Shown: piece after piece, positions 17,549 to 26,000 of the stretch
Layout: the number at the start of each line of letters is the position of its first letter
How positions within the stretch are numbered: the first letter of the stretch is position 1
NCBI GenBank assembly: GCA_019749895.1
Contig: JAIEPG010000008.1
Coordinates: 124,001 to 188,000 of the forward strand
DNA from: Candidatus Babeliales bacterium
GTDB lineage: Bacteria; Babelota; Babeliae; Babelales; RVW-14
Direction of reading: 5' to 3'
DNA length: 64,000 bases
Program-made: the position numbers and the translations under genes
The notes under the pieces: generated by a model
What the model was told of the DNA's origin: nothing
Seen by the model: only the letters and a program-made list of their open reading frames with translations
Databases searched by the model: none

Positions 17549-18499
17549 ATGAAGCTCAGTCGCATTATTGCTGTTGTAGCACTTTGTGCCACATTAACAA
17601 CCAATCATGTTCATGGCACTTCAAGCACAACACTTGCTGTTGGCGCTATAATTCTTTCTTTGCCATTTGCTCAAGCTCTTGAATGGTACAACCAATTCAT
17701 GAAAGATACTTTGCATGCAAACAACACCCAAGTGCTTACCATGTGTAACGACCTTGAAGAACGCGAGTTTGCTTCTGACCTGCTACCTGAAGAAGCAAAA
17801 GATCTCTGCGCACTCAATCTTGCTAAAAACATGAATCATAATGAGCTTGTGCAGGCATATGAAGAGACATATAAAAAAGGTCTCAAAAAATACACAAGTG
17901 CGGTAAAGCAACATGAGAAAGCGCTAAAAAAAGGAAAGGCGCAAGAAACATCACCGCAACCACACTTTGAAGACTTCTGCCAAACTACCTACAACAAAGC
18001 GCTCAATCAACTGCGTAATTACCACGCAATCAATCCATTTTTTCCTGCAAAAAATAAAACTCACACAGAGACTACAAAGACTAAAAACAACACGCAAGAA
18101 GTCTTTCCTACGTTTTATGCATTTATCAATACAGAAATAAGCCGCATCAACAAAGGCAAAAAGAACGCTGAAATCACAAAAGAAAAAAGTGCGAAGTTTG
18201 ATAAGTGGGTAAAAAATCAATACAAACTAAACCGTGAAAAACATGATTACGCACAATGCAAAGACATACTATCATTTGATCCGAACAAAAACACTCATCC
18301 AGTCATGCTGTGCGGCGCCGACAAAAAAGTAATCGAAGATGTACAAAAAGATTGTATACAACGGGTGTGCCCAAACTTAGACAAACACTGCCCACCATCA
18401 GACTTGAATTGGTCAAAAGACTGCAAGCGACTTGCTAAAACATGCAAAAAAGGAAAAGTTGATCTGCGGCATGAAGACAATGATTGCGTGATAGTATAA
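17549..18499 (+). CDS. exported hypothetical protein, pair member 1
   Basis: 316 aa, not recognised. Signal peptide at residues 1-24 (IIAVVALCATLTTNHVHG), a hydrophobic stretch at about 30-45, then a Lys/Glu-rich helical body and a Cys-rich C-terminal quarter (about nine Cys, including IQRVCPNLDKHCPP). The Cys spacing suggests disulfides outside the cytoplasm. It shares its ribosome-site context (AGGGGACATTCTT before ATG), signal peptide and a motif (DLLPEEAKDLCALNLA) with the next gene, so the two are paralogues. No catalytic motif seen. Confidence 0.72.
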   Translation: MKLSRIIAVVALCATLTTNHVHGTSSTTLAVGAIILSLPFAQALEWYNQFMKDTLHANNTQVLTMCNDLEEREFASDLLPEEAKDLCALNLAKNMNHNELVQAYEETYKKGLKKYTSAVKQHEKALKKGKAQETSPQPHFEDFCQTTYNKALNQLRNYHAINPFFPAKNKTHTETTKTKNNTQEVFPTFYAFINTEISRINKGKKNAEITKEKSAKFDKWVKNQYKLNREKHDYAQCKDILSFDPNKNTHPVMLCGADKKVIEDVQKDCIQRVCPNLDKHCPPSDLNWSKDCKRLAKTCKKGKVDLRHEDNDCVIV

Positions 18500-18553
18500 T
18501 TATTTATTGTTCAACGTTACTTGTAGTTGGGGATTTTTTTAGGGGACGTTCTT

Positions 18554-19300
18554 ATGAAACTTACTAGATTATTTGCCGCTGCAGCACTTATTGCTACCCT
18601 GGCTACAAACAATGCCCGTTGCACTATGCCAGCAATCTGCGCAGTGACTACTGCCGCCATTTTTGGCGCGCCGCTAGAAATGCTTTACAAAGTTTTGAAA
18701 CAAGGGGGCATCTCCAACCCAATCAATGCCAATCCTGCCGATCTTGAATTTGATGGCAACAAAATCAGTGAGGTATGCGAAGAACTAAGACAAATAAAGC
18801 TTAATAACGTTCGTCATGAATTTGTTAAGCGCGCGCCAAATATTGCTCGTAAGCTCAGACTTGATGAAGCTGTTTCACAAGGTTCGCTTCTTGATATTTT
18901 GCCAAAAAATGTACAAACGCTCTGTGCGCTAGACCTCAACGAAAAAACTGCTACTCAAGCTGCGCAGGCTTATGGCCAAAGGCTAGAAGCTGAAGCAAAA
19001 CATGCTCAAGCTTTACTCGAATGCGAAAAACTAAATAACAGTCTTGTGATAGAGCCAGAGCACTACGCACCCTGCCAAGAAGAATATGCACGCTGTGTAG
19101 ACGCTCTTCACAAAGAAACCCCGGAAGAAATTATAAAAGCCTATGCCCGTCATGCCCACAAATGGGGCGAAGTAAAACCTAATGAAGCTTTATTCAAAGA
19201 TGCTTGTGTCTATGCACTTTTTGATGAGGCGGTAAAAGGACTAGAAACCGCACAGTCTCGTGTGATAATGACAAGAACGTTAGCTGAACTGTTTGCGTAA
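18554..19300 (+). CDS. exported hypothetical protein, pair member 2
   Basis: About 248 aa from ATG 18554, seven bases after AGGGGA. Signal peptide (MKLTRLFAAAALIATLAT) nearly matches that of the previous gene, as does the motif DILPKNVQTLCALDLNE. The remainder is helical with regularly spaced Cys. Function unknown. A short stretch downstream (19321-19386) reads ADLEFETNIAKACALTAEKN in another frame and echoes this protein's ADLEFDGNKISEVCEELR, hinting at a decayed third copy or a frameshifted extension. Confidence 0.7.
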   Translation: MKLTRLFAAAALIATLATNNARCTMPAICAVTTAAIFGAPLEMLYKVLKQGGISNPINANPADLEFDGNKISEVCEELRQIKLNNVRHEFVKRAPNIARKLRLDEAVSQGSLLDILPKNVQTLCALDLNEKTATQAAQAYGQRLEAEAKHAQALLECEKLNNSLVIEPEHYAPCQEEYARCVDALHKETPEEIIKAYARHAHKWGEVKPNEALFKDACVYALFDEAVKGLETAQSRVIMTRTLAELFA

Positions 19301-19320
19301 AAAACCGTTGTTGAAAAAAT

Positions 19321-19386
19321 GCTGATCTTGAATTTGAGACTAACATTGCAAAGGCATGTGCTCTAACAGCAGAAAAAAACGCTTAA
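19321..19386 (+). pseudogene. possible decayed fragment of the exported-protein family
   Basis: An open stretch without start codon encodes ADLEFETNIAKACALTAEKN followed by Ala and a stop. Its beginning matches residues near 55-60 of the preceding protein (ADLEF, then Asn-Ile/Lys-Ile, Cys). It is too short to be certain. Confidence 0.25.
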
Positions 19387-19430
19387 TTAAGCCATTTTTA
19401 CGACTTATCTTTTGAATATTATTTTTCTCT

Positions 19431-19467
19431 AAAAGAGGCTGTACCAGCAGGTATGGCCTCTTTTTTT
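19431..19467 (+). terminator. intrinsic terminator
   Basis: AAAAGAGGC pairs with GCCTCTTTT around an inner TACC/GGTA stem with loop AGCA, followed by seven T. Isolates the following ABC operon from upstream transcription. Confidence 0.88.
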
Positions 19468-19502
19468 AGTGACTAATGCCAGGTTTAGGCCCAAGAAAGC
19501 CC

Positions 19503-19530
19503 TTGTTTTTACCTGAAAGTATGCTATAAT
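19503..19530 (+). promoter_or_regulatory. promoter of the ABC importer operon (extended -10)
   Basis: TTGTTT (19503-19508), 16-bp spacer, TATAAT (19525-19530) preceded by TGC, an extended -10. Perfect -10 hexamer; transcription should begin near 19537. Confidence 0.7.
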
Positions 19531-19536
19531 TACAAT

Positions 19537-19692
19537 ATGCAAACTAAAATAGGTGTTTTGACCACCACACTCTGTCAAAAAAATTCCACGGGGGCCCTAG
19601 ACGGGGTTCTATCTTTCTGCTGCGCATATTTTACGTCCTCATATTGCTATCGTTTTTATACAAACGCTGGGGACTTATTGTATGCGTACTAA
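19537..19692 (+). CDS. candidate Tyr/Phe-rich leader peptide of an attenuator
   Basis: A 51-codon frame not otherwise explained. The second half encodes SFCCAYFTSSYCYRFY, then TNAGDLLYAY and stop: six Tyr and three Phe codons in the last 26. It lies between a perfect -10 and an intrinsic terminator, directly upstream of an amino-acid-type ABC importer. The ATG coincides with the expected transcription start, so translation would be leaderless, or an internal start is used. I infer ribosome-mediated attenuation by Tyr/Phe-tRNA charging. The weak point is the missing ribosome site. Confidence 0.45.
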   Translation: MQTKIGVLTTTLCQKNSTGALDGVLSFCCAYFTSSYCYRFYTNAGDLLYAY

Positions 19693-19756
19693 TTACTGAT
19701 TAATACTCGTAAATTTGACTACGTAATCCCCAGCCCAAAAAGCTGGGGATTTTTTT
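19666..19756 (+). promoter_or_regulatory. attenuator: antiterminator and terminator
   Basis: The terminator hairpin is AATCCCCAGC (19725-19734) with GCTGGGGATT (19742-19751) and a T tract. An identical GCTGGGGA at 19666-19673, inside the leader reading frame just after the Tyr cluster, can pair with TCCCCAGC (19727-19734) instead, which would disrupt the terminator. This is the expected architecture of transcription attenuation in front of the operon at 19792. Confidence 0.6.
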
Positions 19757-19791
19757 GCCGTCTTTTTATTATTTTTACCAAAGGACCTATC

Positions 19792-20772
19792 ATGAATATT
19801 CGCAAAATGACCGTTGTAATTACTGGAACGCTGGCGCTGTGCGCTCTCGTAATTGCGCTCAAAAGCATGCGGCACAAAACCAAACATCACTTTACCATTG
19901 GCATTATACAAACTGCCTCGCATCCAGCCCTTGATGCTGTTCGCGAAGGCTTTAAACAACAAGCGCTCAAGACTCTTGGCGATGTAGCATTTGTTGAACA
20001 AAATGCGCAAGGCTCCACCAGTACCGCACATTTGATTGCGCAAAGTTTTAACCAGAACAACGCGATTAATTTGGTGCTGGCAATTGCAACGCCGGCTGCA
20101 CAAGCAATGGCTGCCATCAACACACAACTGCCAGTGATCTTTGCCGCAGTAACAGACCCGCACGCAGCAGGACTGTGTGGTACTGAGCAGAAAAATATCT
20201 GCGGCGTGACCGACAGCATTGACGTTGCACAACAATGTGCACTCGTGCATCAACTAGCACCGGGGGCACAAAAAGTGGCACTCATTTTTAACAAGGGCGA
20301 GATTAATGCCACCAGCATGGTTGCAAAAATGGAACACGAATTAGCCAAGCTGGGGCTTACGCCAATCATGTGCTGCGTTACCAACGAATCAGAAATTCCT
20401 GCCGCCACGGCCTCGGCATGCAGCAAAGCAGACGTTCTGCTTGCGCCAATCGACAACACGGTTGCAAGCACTATCGACTTTATTGCGCAAATGGCACGAA
20501 CCAAAAAAATCCCCTTGTTTGTCAGCGACAACTTGCTCGTAAAACGAGGAGCACTTGCTGCGCGCGGCGTTGACTACCACACCAGCGGTATAACGGCAGG
20601 CGACCTTGCACACAAAATTTTGGTTGAGCATCAAAAGCCATCACAAACCTCTGCCATTACACCAGCGTGTAAGACAATTTTTATTAACAAAAATACTGCT
20701 CAAGCGTGCGCCATAACAATCCCACAAGAGCTGAGCAACAATGCCCAAATTATCGAGGTGTGCGATGAATGA
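19792..20772 (+). CDS. ABC importer substrate-binding protein, TrpX-like (COG2984 type)
   Basis: 326 aa. N-terminal membrane anchor or signal (about residues 6-23: VVITGTLALCALVIALKS), then the two-lobed binding fold: FTIGIIQTASHPALDAVREG, VEQNAQGSTSTAHLIAQSF, LVLAIATPAAQAMAA, PVIFAAVTDPHAAGL and AADVLLAPIDNT-type segments. Members of this family often serve aromatic amino acid (Trp/Tyr) uptake and are the first gene of a three-gene importer. No lipobox Cys is visible, so it is probably membrane-tethered. Its stop overlaps the start of the permease gene. Confidence 0.88.
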   Translation: MNIRKMTVVITGTLALCALVIALKSMRHKTKHHFTIGIIQTASHPALDAVREGFKQQALKTLGDVAFVEQNAQGSTSTAHLIAQSFNQNNAINLVLAIATPAAQAMAAINTQLPVIFAAVTDPHAAGLCGTEQKNICGVTDSIDVAQQCALVHQLAPGAQKVALIFNKGEINATSMVAKMEHELAKLGLTPIMCCVTNESEIPAATASACSKADVLLAPIDNTVASTIDFIAQMARTKKIPLFVSDNLLVKRGALAARGVDYHTSGITAGDLAHKILVEHQKPSQTSAITPACKTIFINKNTAQACAITIPQELSNNAQIIEVCDE

Positions 20773-21604
20773 ACTAACGTTATTAATAACCAGCATTGAA
20801 TGCGGTCTTATTTTTTCACTGCCCGTGCTCGGCATGTTTTTAAGTTCGCGCGTGCTGAAAGTTGACGACATGACGCTTGAAGGAAGCTTTGGGCTTGGCG
20901 GCGCACTGACCGCCCTACTCTTGAGCAACGGCGCAAGCCCACTGATTGCTATACCGTTGGCAATGTTGGCAGCCGGTGTTGCCGGTCTTATGACTGCGCT
21001 GCTGCACACACAACTGCGCCTGCAAGTTTTGATGAGCGGCATTATTGTTACCACCGCACTATTTTCAGTCAACCTTTTGTTGGCGGGAGCCAATATTTCA
21101 CTTGCAGCACACCAAACTATTTTTAAACGGTGCGCATTTATTACTGACTACAAGCTGTTGTTTTTAACACTTTTCGCACTGTGTTGCGTGCTAATCATCA
21201 GATGGCTTTTGACAACGCAAGTTGGTTTTTTATTGCAGGCAACGGGACACAACCCACGCGTGGTGCAAGCTTTTGCTAAAAGCCCTTCTCTCTTTCTCAC
21301 TATAGGCCTGGTACTTGCTAACATGCTGACCGGCCTTGCTGGCTCGCTGTTGGTGCAATACGTTGGCTTTTTCTCAATTTGGTCCAGCGTAGGCACTATT
21401 ATTGTCACACTGGCAGGGCTCATGCTGGCCGACATGCTGAGCACGCGCGTTAACGCAGCACTGATAGCCGGCGCAATTATGTACCAGCTGGTTATTGCAC
21501 TCACCTTTGAACTGCAGCTCAACCCAAACTGGAACAAACTGATTACCGCACTGTTTATTGTCACATTGTTGACGGGAAAAAAAATGATGGCAGAAAGGAA
21601 CTAG
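20765..21604 (+). CDS. ABC importer permease, TrpY-like
   Basis: About 279 aa from ATG 20765, which overlaps the previous stop by 8 bp, with GAGG just upstream; the frame opens earlier without support. About eight hydrophobic helices. The segment VDDMTLEGSFGLGGALTALL near residue 40 is typical of the branched-chain/TrpY-type permeases (COG4120). It should form the membrane channel for the substrate delivered by the upstream binding protein. The ATPase gene follows after 1 bp. Confidence 0.88.
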   Translation: MNELTLLITSIECGLIFSLPVLGMFLSSRVLKVDDMTLEGSFGLGGALTALLLSNGASPLIAIPLAMLAAGVAGLMTALLHTQLRLQVLMSGIIVTTALFSVNLLLAGANISLAAHQTIFKRCAFITDYKLLFLTLFALCCVLIIRWLLTTQVGFLLQATGHNPRVVQAFAKSPSLFLTIGLVLANMLTGLAGSLLVQYVGFFSIWSSVGTIIVTLAGLMLADMLSTRVNAALIAGAIMYQLVIALTFELQLNPNWNKLITALFIVTLLTGKKMMAERN

Positions 21605-21605
21605 C

Positions 21606-22355
21606 ATGATCACACTAAAAAATATCAGTAAAAAACACGGCACAAAAACAGTGCTGACAAACGTACATGCAACTATTGAACGCGGTGATTTTATTGTGAT
21701 TGTGGGCACCAACGGGTCTGGTAAAACAACCTTGTTCGATCTAATCGCCGGCGCACAAGCACCGACTGACGGCACCATCACACTTGATAACGCAAACATT
21801 ACAACAACCGATGAAAAAACACGAGCACGCTGGATGGGCCGACTTTTGCAAAACCCTGAACATAATACCGTTGGCACCATGACAGTGGCACAAAATCTTG
21901 CGCTGGCACTTTTTGCAAAAGCATCAGCAACGTTGGCAGGTGCGCTTAACATAGTAACGCCAGAAGTTATTGATACCATTCACAAAAATTACGGCGTTGA
22001 TCTGAAACCACTATTGCAAACGCTCATGAAATCACTTTCTGGCGGGCAACGCCAACTGATTGCATTTATCATGGCAACACTCACACAGCCACGCCTGCTG
22101 CTTTTGGACGAGCCAACCGCAGCACTGGACCCACAAAGTGCAACCACCTTGTTGTCATGTGCTCATCGTTTTATGCATCAGCACAACATGACCGCGTTGC
22201 TCATTACACACGACCCACAGATTGCGTTAACGCTGGGTAATAAGTTGTGGTTGGTTAAAAACGGAACGGTTACCGTATTTGATCAGGAAACAAAAAAGAA
22301 TCTCAACCCGCACGATTTGATTGGCAGTATTGATTATGCAAAAATAATCGCATAA
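21606..22355 (+). CDS. ABC importer ATPase, TrpZ-like
   Basis: 249 aa, normal length. Walker A GTNGSGKTT (about 37-45), Q-loop LLQNPEHN, signature SLSGGQRQLIAFIM (about 143-156), Walker B RLLLLDEPTAALDP and the switch His in ALLITHDPQ. It provides ATP hydrolysis for the importer encoded by the two genes before it (COG1101-type). The operon ends in a very strong hairpin just downstream. Confidence 0.93.
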   Translation: MITLKNISKKHGTKTVLTNVHATIERGDFIVIVGTNGSGKTTLFDLIAGAQAPTDGTITLDNANITTTDEKTRARWMGRLLQNPEHNTVGTMTVAQNLALALFAKASATLAGALNIVTPEVIDTIHKNYGVDLKPLLQTLMKSLSGGQRQLIAFIMATLTQPRLLLLDEPTAALDPQSATTLLSCAHRFMHQHNMTALLITHDPQIALTLGNKLWLVKNGTVTVFDQETKKNLNPHDLIGSIDYAKIIA

Positions 22356-22371
22356 CAATTTATTGGTAAAT

Positions 22372-22425
22372 AATTTAAGCAAGAAGGGGCTGCATATTTT
22401 TATGCAGCCCCTTCTTGCTTAAATT
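22372..22425. terminator. bidirectional intrinsic terminator, 25-bp stem
   Basis: A perfect 25-bp stem (22372-22396 with 22401-22425) and TTTT loop, with A/T-rich arms. Ends the importer operon on the plus strand and the J-domain gene on the minus strand. Confidence 0.93.
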
Positions 22426-22435
22426 ATATCTTTAT

Positions 22436-23452
22436 TTATTCGTATCTTTGTTCTTGTTTTACTGGCGGTACAAGTCGATCATACGCAGCTTTCATTTCTT
22501 TAAACTGCTCTGCAGCCTCCGGCGCTTTATTTCTGTCGGGATGAAGCTTCAATGCCCGCACTCGATATGCCTTTTTAATTTGTGCCTCAGTCGCACCTGC
22601 AGCCAAACCTAATGCCTCAAGGTCTTGAAGACGCTCTTCTTGGGTGTAAGGCTTTGGAAAGTCAAAACCACCATGGCGACCATAACCACGATCATAATCA
22701 TAGTTATAATCATCGTCATAATCCCAATACCTCTTCCGAGAATTTTTTTTAAAAGCTTGATCAGCGGCTACTGCAAACTTAGTAAAATCATTACCAACAG
22801 AATAAAAATTTACTACAGCAGCCAAAGCAAATAAAATAGGCTTAATCGATTTTTTATCAGCAACAAAAAACTCAGTACCACAACGAGAAAGAGAAGAAAC
22901 CCCTCTAAACCATTCACGTAACAATCGATCTTCTGCTTTGTCATGCTCACCACCAATCACTGTCAAACTACATATGAATTCTACAACAGTAGTTAAGTAA
23001 GCAATTTTACTAGTACTCTTGATATCTTCTTGGTCAATAATAGCTCCAATATCATGGGCAAGTATTTCGGCTTGTTCTTCGTGCTTTTCTTGATTGTCTT
23101 TTATTAATGAATACAGCCAATCGACCAAGGTATAAGCATCATACGCCGCCCAAGGATAGGTATAAAGACAACGCTCATTCTTTCTGTTGCTATACAAATC
23201 AAAAGCGCCATTCACCAAGCCAAGCGCACTGGCAATTGCTCTATTTTTTTGCGCTAGCTTTGGATCACTTTGTACATGATAAAGAGCTGCCACAGCAAAA
23301 GGAAAGCGCAACAACAATGCTGCCACTTGAGCTTGTTGAACAGATGTTAAGGGTTTAATTTTTTCGCGAGGGCGACCTGCTGCATGCATAGTACCAGCAA
23401 CAAGAGTACTAAGCAAAACAACAGTTAAGCTCAATCTTTTGGAGACATTCAT
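22436..23452 (-). CDS. exported protein with C-terminal J domain
   Basis: 338 aa. Signal peptide ([18 protein letters not shown]), a helical domain of about 200 residues without assignment, a Tyr/Asp-rich linker ([20 protein letters not shown], about 241-260), and a J domain at about 268-330: [20 protein letters not shown], then [10 protein letters not shown] with the essential HPD triad. J domains stimulate Hsp70 ATPases, which are normally cytoplasmic, so export raises the possibility of a host Hsp70 partner. No Gly/Phe or zinc-finger regions of true DnaJ are present. Confidence 0.85.
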   Translation of the reverse strand: MNVSKRLSLTVVLLSTLVAGTMHAAGRPREKIKPLTSVQQAQVAALLLRFPFAVAALYHVQSDPKLAQKNRAIASALGLVNGAFDLYSNRKNERCLYTYPWAAYDAYTLVDWLYSLIKDNQEKHEEQAEILAHDIGAIIDQEDIKSTSKIAYLTTVVEFICSLTVIGGEHDKAEDRLLREWFRGVSSLSRCGTEFFVADKKSIKPILFALAAVVNFYSVGNDFTKFAVAADQAFKKNSRKRYWDYDDDYNYDYDRGYGRHGGFDFPKPYTQEERLQDLEALGLAAGATEAQIKKAYRVRALKLHPDRNKAPEAAEQFKEMKAAYDRLVPPVKQEQRYE

Positions 23453-23563
23453 AGGATGCTACTTTCTAAAAAAAGCCTTTATCTACAACAAAAACGTATC
23501 GAAGAGTGTAGCAAAAAAGACTTTTTGGTCAAATGCCTCTCAAATATCAAGAACCGCAATCAA

Positions 23564-24133
23564 CTATCTACCTGCTTGACTTGCAACCGCAGGAACTCGT
23601 AAATATTCTTTAAGTTCGGGATTAATTAAAACCTCATCAATAACATAGACTCTGCCGTTAACTAATTCAACAGAGTAAAGCGGCTTGGGAATGTCTTTGA
23701 GCAAAAGATTTTTTTTCGTCAGCGTATTTAAATAACGACGAGGCCCTTCTTTCAACGCTCGTCGAGAAACATTGTCTGGAACAATATGATACTCAACAAA
23801 TTTTTCAAGGAGATTTTTTTTGACTGCATCATCGGTCCTAAGCAAACCAAGCATACCAAAGCGAATTAAGGCATCGTCAGTTGGCAAAAACAACGTATAT
23901 TTACCATCGTTTCCACCAATTAAATTATTTTTCCCCAATTTGATATCAAGCTTTAACTCATCCAAAAGAGCATACATTTGCTTAAATGTACCAGGACGCT
24001 CAACAAAACCCATAATCGTTGACTCACGATTTGGTATTGGCTTTTCAAAAAGAGGATTGATATCACGCGGATCGCGGGGGGCTGCTTGCAAATGAGCGAA
24101 AATCAAGAGCATCAGAAATAAATATTGCTTCAT
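23564..24133 (-). CDS. exported fasciclin (FAS1)-domain protein
   Basis: About 189 aa; I prefer ATG 24133, eight bases from AAGGA, over 24142. Signal peptide (YLFLMLLIFAHLQAA), then one FAS1 domain: KYTLFLPTDDALIRFGML (H1-type box) and EKFVEYHIVPDNVSRRAL, ending with VELVNGRVYVIDEVLI. FAS1 domains mediate adhesion or matrix interactions. The domain fills most of the mature protein. Single gene; 26 bp downstream of the aminotransferase stop on the same strand, so possibly co-transcribed with it. Confidence 0.85.
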   Translation of the reverse strand: MKQYLFLMLLIFAHLQAAPRDPRDINPLFEKPIPNRESTIMGFVERPGTFKQMYALLDELKLDIKLGKNNLIGGNDGKYTLFLPTDDALIRFGMLGLLRTDDAVKKNLLEKFVEYHIVPDNVSRRALKEGPRRYLNTLTKKNLLLKDIPKPLYSVELVNGRVYVIDEVLINPELKEYLRVPAVASQAGR

Positions 24134-24158
24134 AGTACTCATCCTTTTTTTTGAGTTC

Positions 24159-25361
24159 TTACAAAGAATTACTCATCATTTGAACACTTTGAGAAATATT
24201 TTTTCGTATAAAATAATCTTGCAAACGCTTAATACCCTCAACTACTACTTCAGGATCGCGCGCGTAACAAAACCGTACAAACGGTTTTGCCGTTTGCCCA
24301 AAGTCACAACCTGGCGCCATAGCAATTTTTGCTTCTTGCAAAATGTTCATTACCAACTCAAAACTATCTTCTTGTTGGGTTTTGAAAAATAAGTAAAAAC
24401 CCGCCGTTGGCTTAACGTAACTCACAATGCCTTGCTCTTGCAGTAAATCAAAAAAAGCACAGGCAAGATCGCGACTTTTTTTTACCTGATCAAATGAGCG
24501 TGGAATAATATCATTTTTGTGCTCAAGGCCATAAAGCGCGGCATATTGCCCAATAACACTGGGACAATTGAATGCACAACCTTGCATCACAGAAATTGAC
24601 TTAATTAAACGAAATGGCGCTACAAGAAAACCAACACGCCAACCACTCATACCAAGACTTTTTGAAAAAGAACCAACACGCAAAACACGATCAGACTGTG
24701 GAATAAGCGGTGTGCTTGAATAAAATTGTCCTTCAAAAATAAAGTCATCGTACACTTCGTCAACAACTAAATAAATATTATGAAGCTCGGCAATTCTTCT
24801 CAACTGCTCAAGCTCTTCACGAGACAACACCGTACCACAGGGATTTGATGGGTTTGAAAGTATCAACATTTTGGTGTGTGGTGTAATGGCCTGTTCAATA
24901 ACGCTCACATCAAGCACCCATTGCTGCTCACCTTGAATCTTTTTCATTTCAAACGCAGGCACAAATACCGGCACTGCTTTGGAAAATTTTACAATGCTTT
25001 CATAAACGGGATAGGACGGTTCAAGTAAAATAACTTCGTCACCAGCACTTAAAAGTGTCAATGCTAAACACGTCAAAGCACCACTACCCCCATGAGTAAT
25101 CATCACATTATCAATGCCAATTGGGCTTTGATACTCACTTGCCAACATTTCCGCAATTTTTTTGCGTAATGGCAAAATACCCAAAGCATCTTGATAATAA
25201 TCAGCTTTGTCAGTCTGCAAAATTTGTTGAGCATATTCTTTTATAGATGCATCAATACCACCACGCAAACGTAAGGCTCCTTGAGCAAAAGACAAGTATC
25301 CTTCATTATTGCGCACAACAGATTCAATTCTTTTCAACTCAGGCATACTTAACTCAATCAT
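24159..25361 (-). CDS. class I/II PLP aminotransferase
   Basis: 400 aa cytoplasmic enzyme of the AspC/AlaT type. Visible: THGGSGALTCLALTLLSAGD (PLP phosphate loop), LSNPSNPCGTVLS, VVDEVYDDFIF (PLP Asp/Tyr) and the Schiff-base lysine in VGSFSKSLGMSGWRVGFLVA, with the substrate Arg in FVRFCYARDP. Substrate specificity (aspartate, aromatic or alanine) cannot be read off. The start overlaps the stop of the upstream membrane protein (ATGA). Confidence 0.92.
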   Translation of the reverse strand: MIELSMPELKRIESVVRNNEGYLSFAQGALRLRGGIDASIKEYAQQILQTDKADYYQDALGILPLRKKIAEMLASEYQSPIGIDNVMITHGGSGALTCLALTLLSAGDEVILLEPSYPVYESIVKFSKAVPVFVPAFEMKKIQGEQQWVLDVSVIEQAITPHTKMLILSNPSNPCGTVLSREELEQLRRIAELHNIYLVVDEVYDDFIFEGQFYSSTPLIPQSDRVLRVGSFSKSLGMSGWRVGFLVAPFRLIKSISVMQGCAFNCPSVIGQYAALYGLEHKNDIIPRSFDQVKKSRDLACAFFDLLQEQGIVSYVKPTAGFYLFFKTQQEDSFELVMNILQEAKIAMAPGCDFGQTAKPFVRFCYARDPEVVVEGIKRLQDYFIRKNISQSVQMMSNSL

Positions 25362-25945
25362 ATGGCTCCTTTAAAGACGCTACAGCTCAAAATGAGCAAA
25401 ATGGTGAATGCTACCACGAGGTAATTAAAATAGTCATCAATAAATCTCTTAATTGCTACCCCCCACTTACGAATGGCACCCGCAACTAAAAAGAATCGTG
25501 CCCCGCGCGCAAGAATAGAATACCCCACAAAGGGCATAAACGGTAATTTACAAAAACCAGCAGAAATTGTCACTGCTTTGTAAGGAATGGGGGTAAAGCC
25601 GGCTATAAATACAGCCCATGACTCATACAAGGAATATTGTGCAACAACATGATTAAATGTTGCTTCAGAAATAATCCACGAAACTAATTTAAAACCAATA
25701 CTATCCCACAATGTTGAGCCAATTAAATAACCAAACATGCCACCCAGCACCGAAGCAACAGTTGCAACGCTTGCGTAAAAAAATGAACGCTTGCGATTAT
25801 GCACACAAAAAAGAATGAGTAATGGGTCTACAGGAATAAAGAAAAATGAAGATTCAATAAAAAAGAGACCAAACAACCACCAGTTGGCATGAGGATGTTC
25901 AACTTTACTACCCATCCAATCATAAATTCGTTTGATCCACTTCAT
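25358..25945 (-). CDS. VTT/DedA-type (YqaA-like) membrane protein
   Basis: 195 aa with about five hydrophobic segments. The family signature region is visible: FFIESSFFFIPVDPLLIL (about 29-46), GGMFGYLIGSTLW and FIAGFTPIPYKAVTISAGFC (about 113-132). DedA/VTT proteins are half-transporters linked to lipid-carrier flipping and membrane homeostasis. Good ribosome site (AAAGGAG). It overlaps the aminotransferase start by 4 bp, so the two are translationally coupled. Confidence 0.87.
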   Translation of the reverse strand: MKWIKRIYDWMGSKVEHPHANWWLFGLFFIESSFFFIPVDPLLILFCVHNRKRSFFYASVATVASVLGGMFGYLIGSTLWDSIGFKLVSWIISEATFNHVVAQYSLYESWAVFIAGFTPIPYKAVTISAGFCKLPFMPFVGYSILARGARFFLVAGAIRKWGVAIKRFIDDYFNYLVVAFTILLILSCSVFKGAI

Positions 25946-26000
25946 TACTACTACTCTCCTTTTGTTTCAAATATGTCTGACAAGCATGCTTTATGAAGCG

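Noticed and set aside
19537-19760. T-box riboswitch before the ABC importer
   Set aside because: The conserved T-box sequence (AGGGTGGnACCGCG) is absent before the terminator; a leader-peptide attenuator explains the pieces better.
19693-20253. 186-aa minus-strand open frame over the binding-protein gene
   Set aside because: Covers the attenuator and the well-supported substrate-binding protein; Cys/Asn-rich shadow.
21374-21979. 201-aa minus-strand open frame across permease and ATPase genes
   Set aside because: Both plus-strand genes have clear family motifs throughout; this is a shadow.
22372-22425. Insertion-sequence inverted repeats or small mobile element
   Set aside because: The long hairpin lies exactly between two convergent genes and has terminator features.
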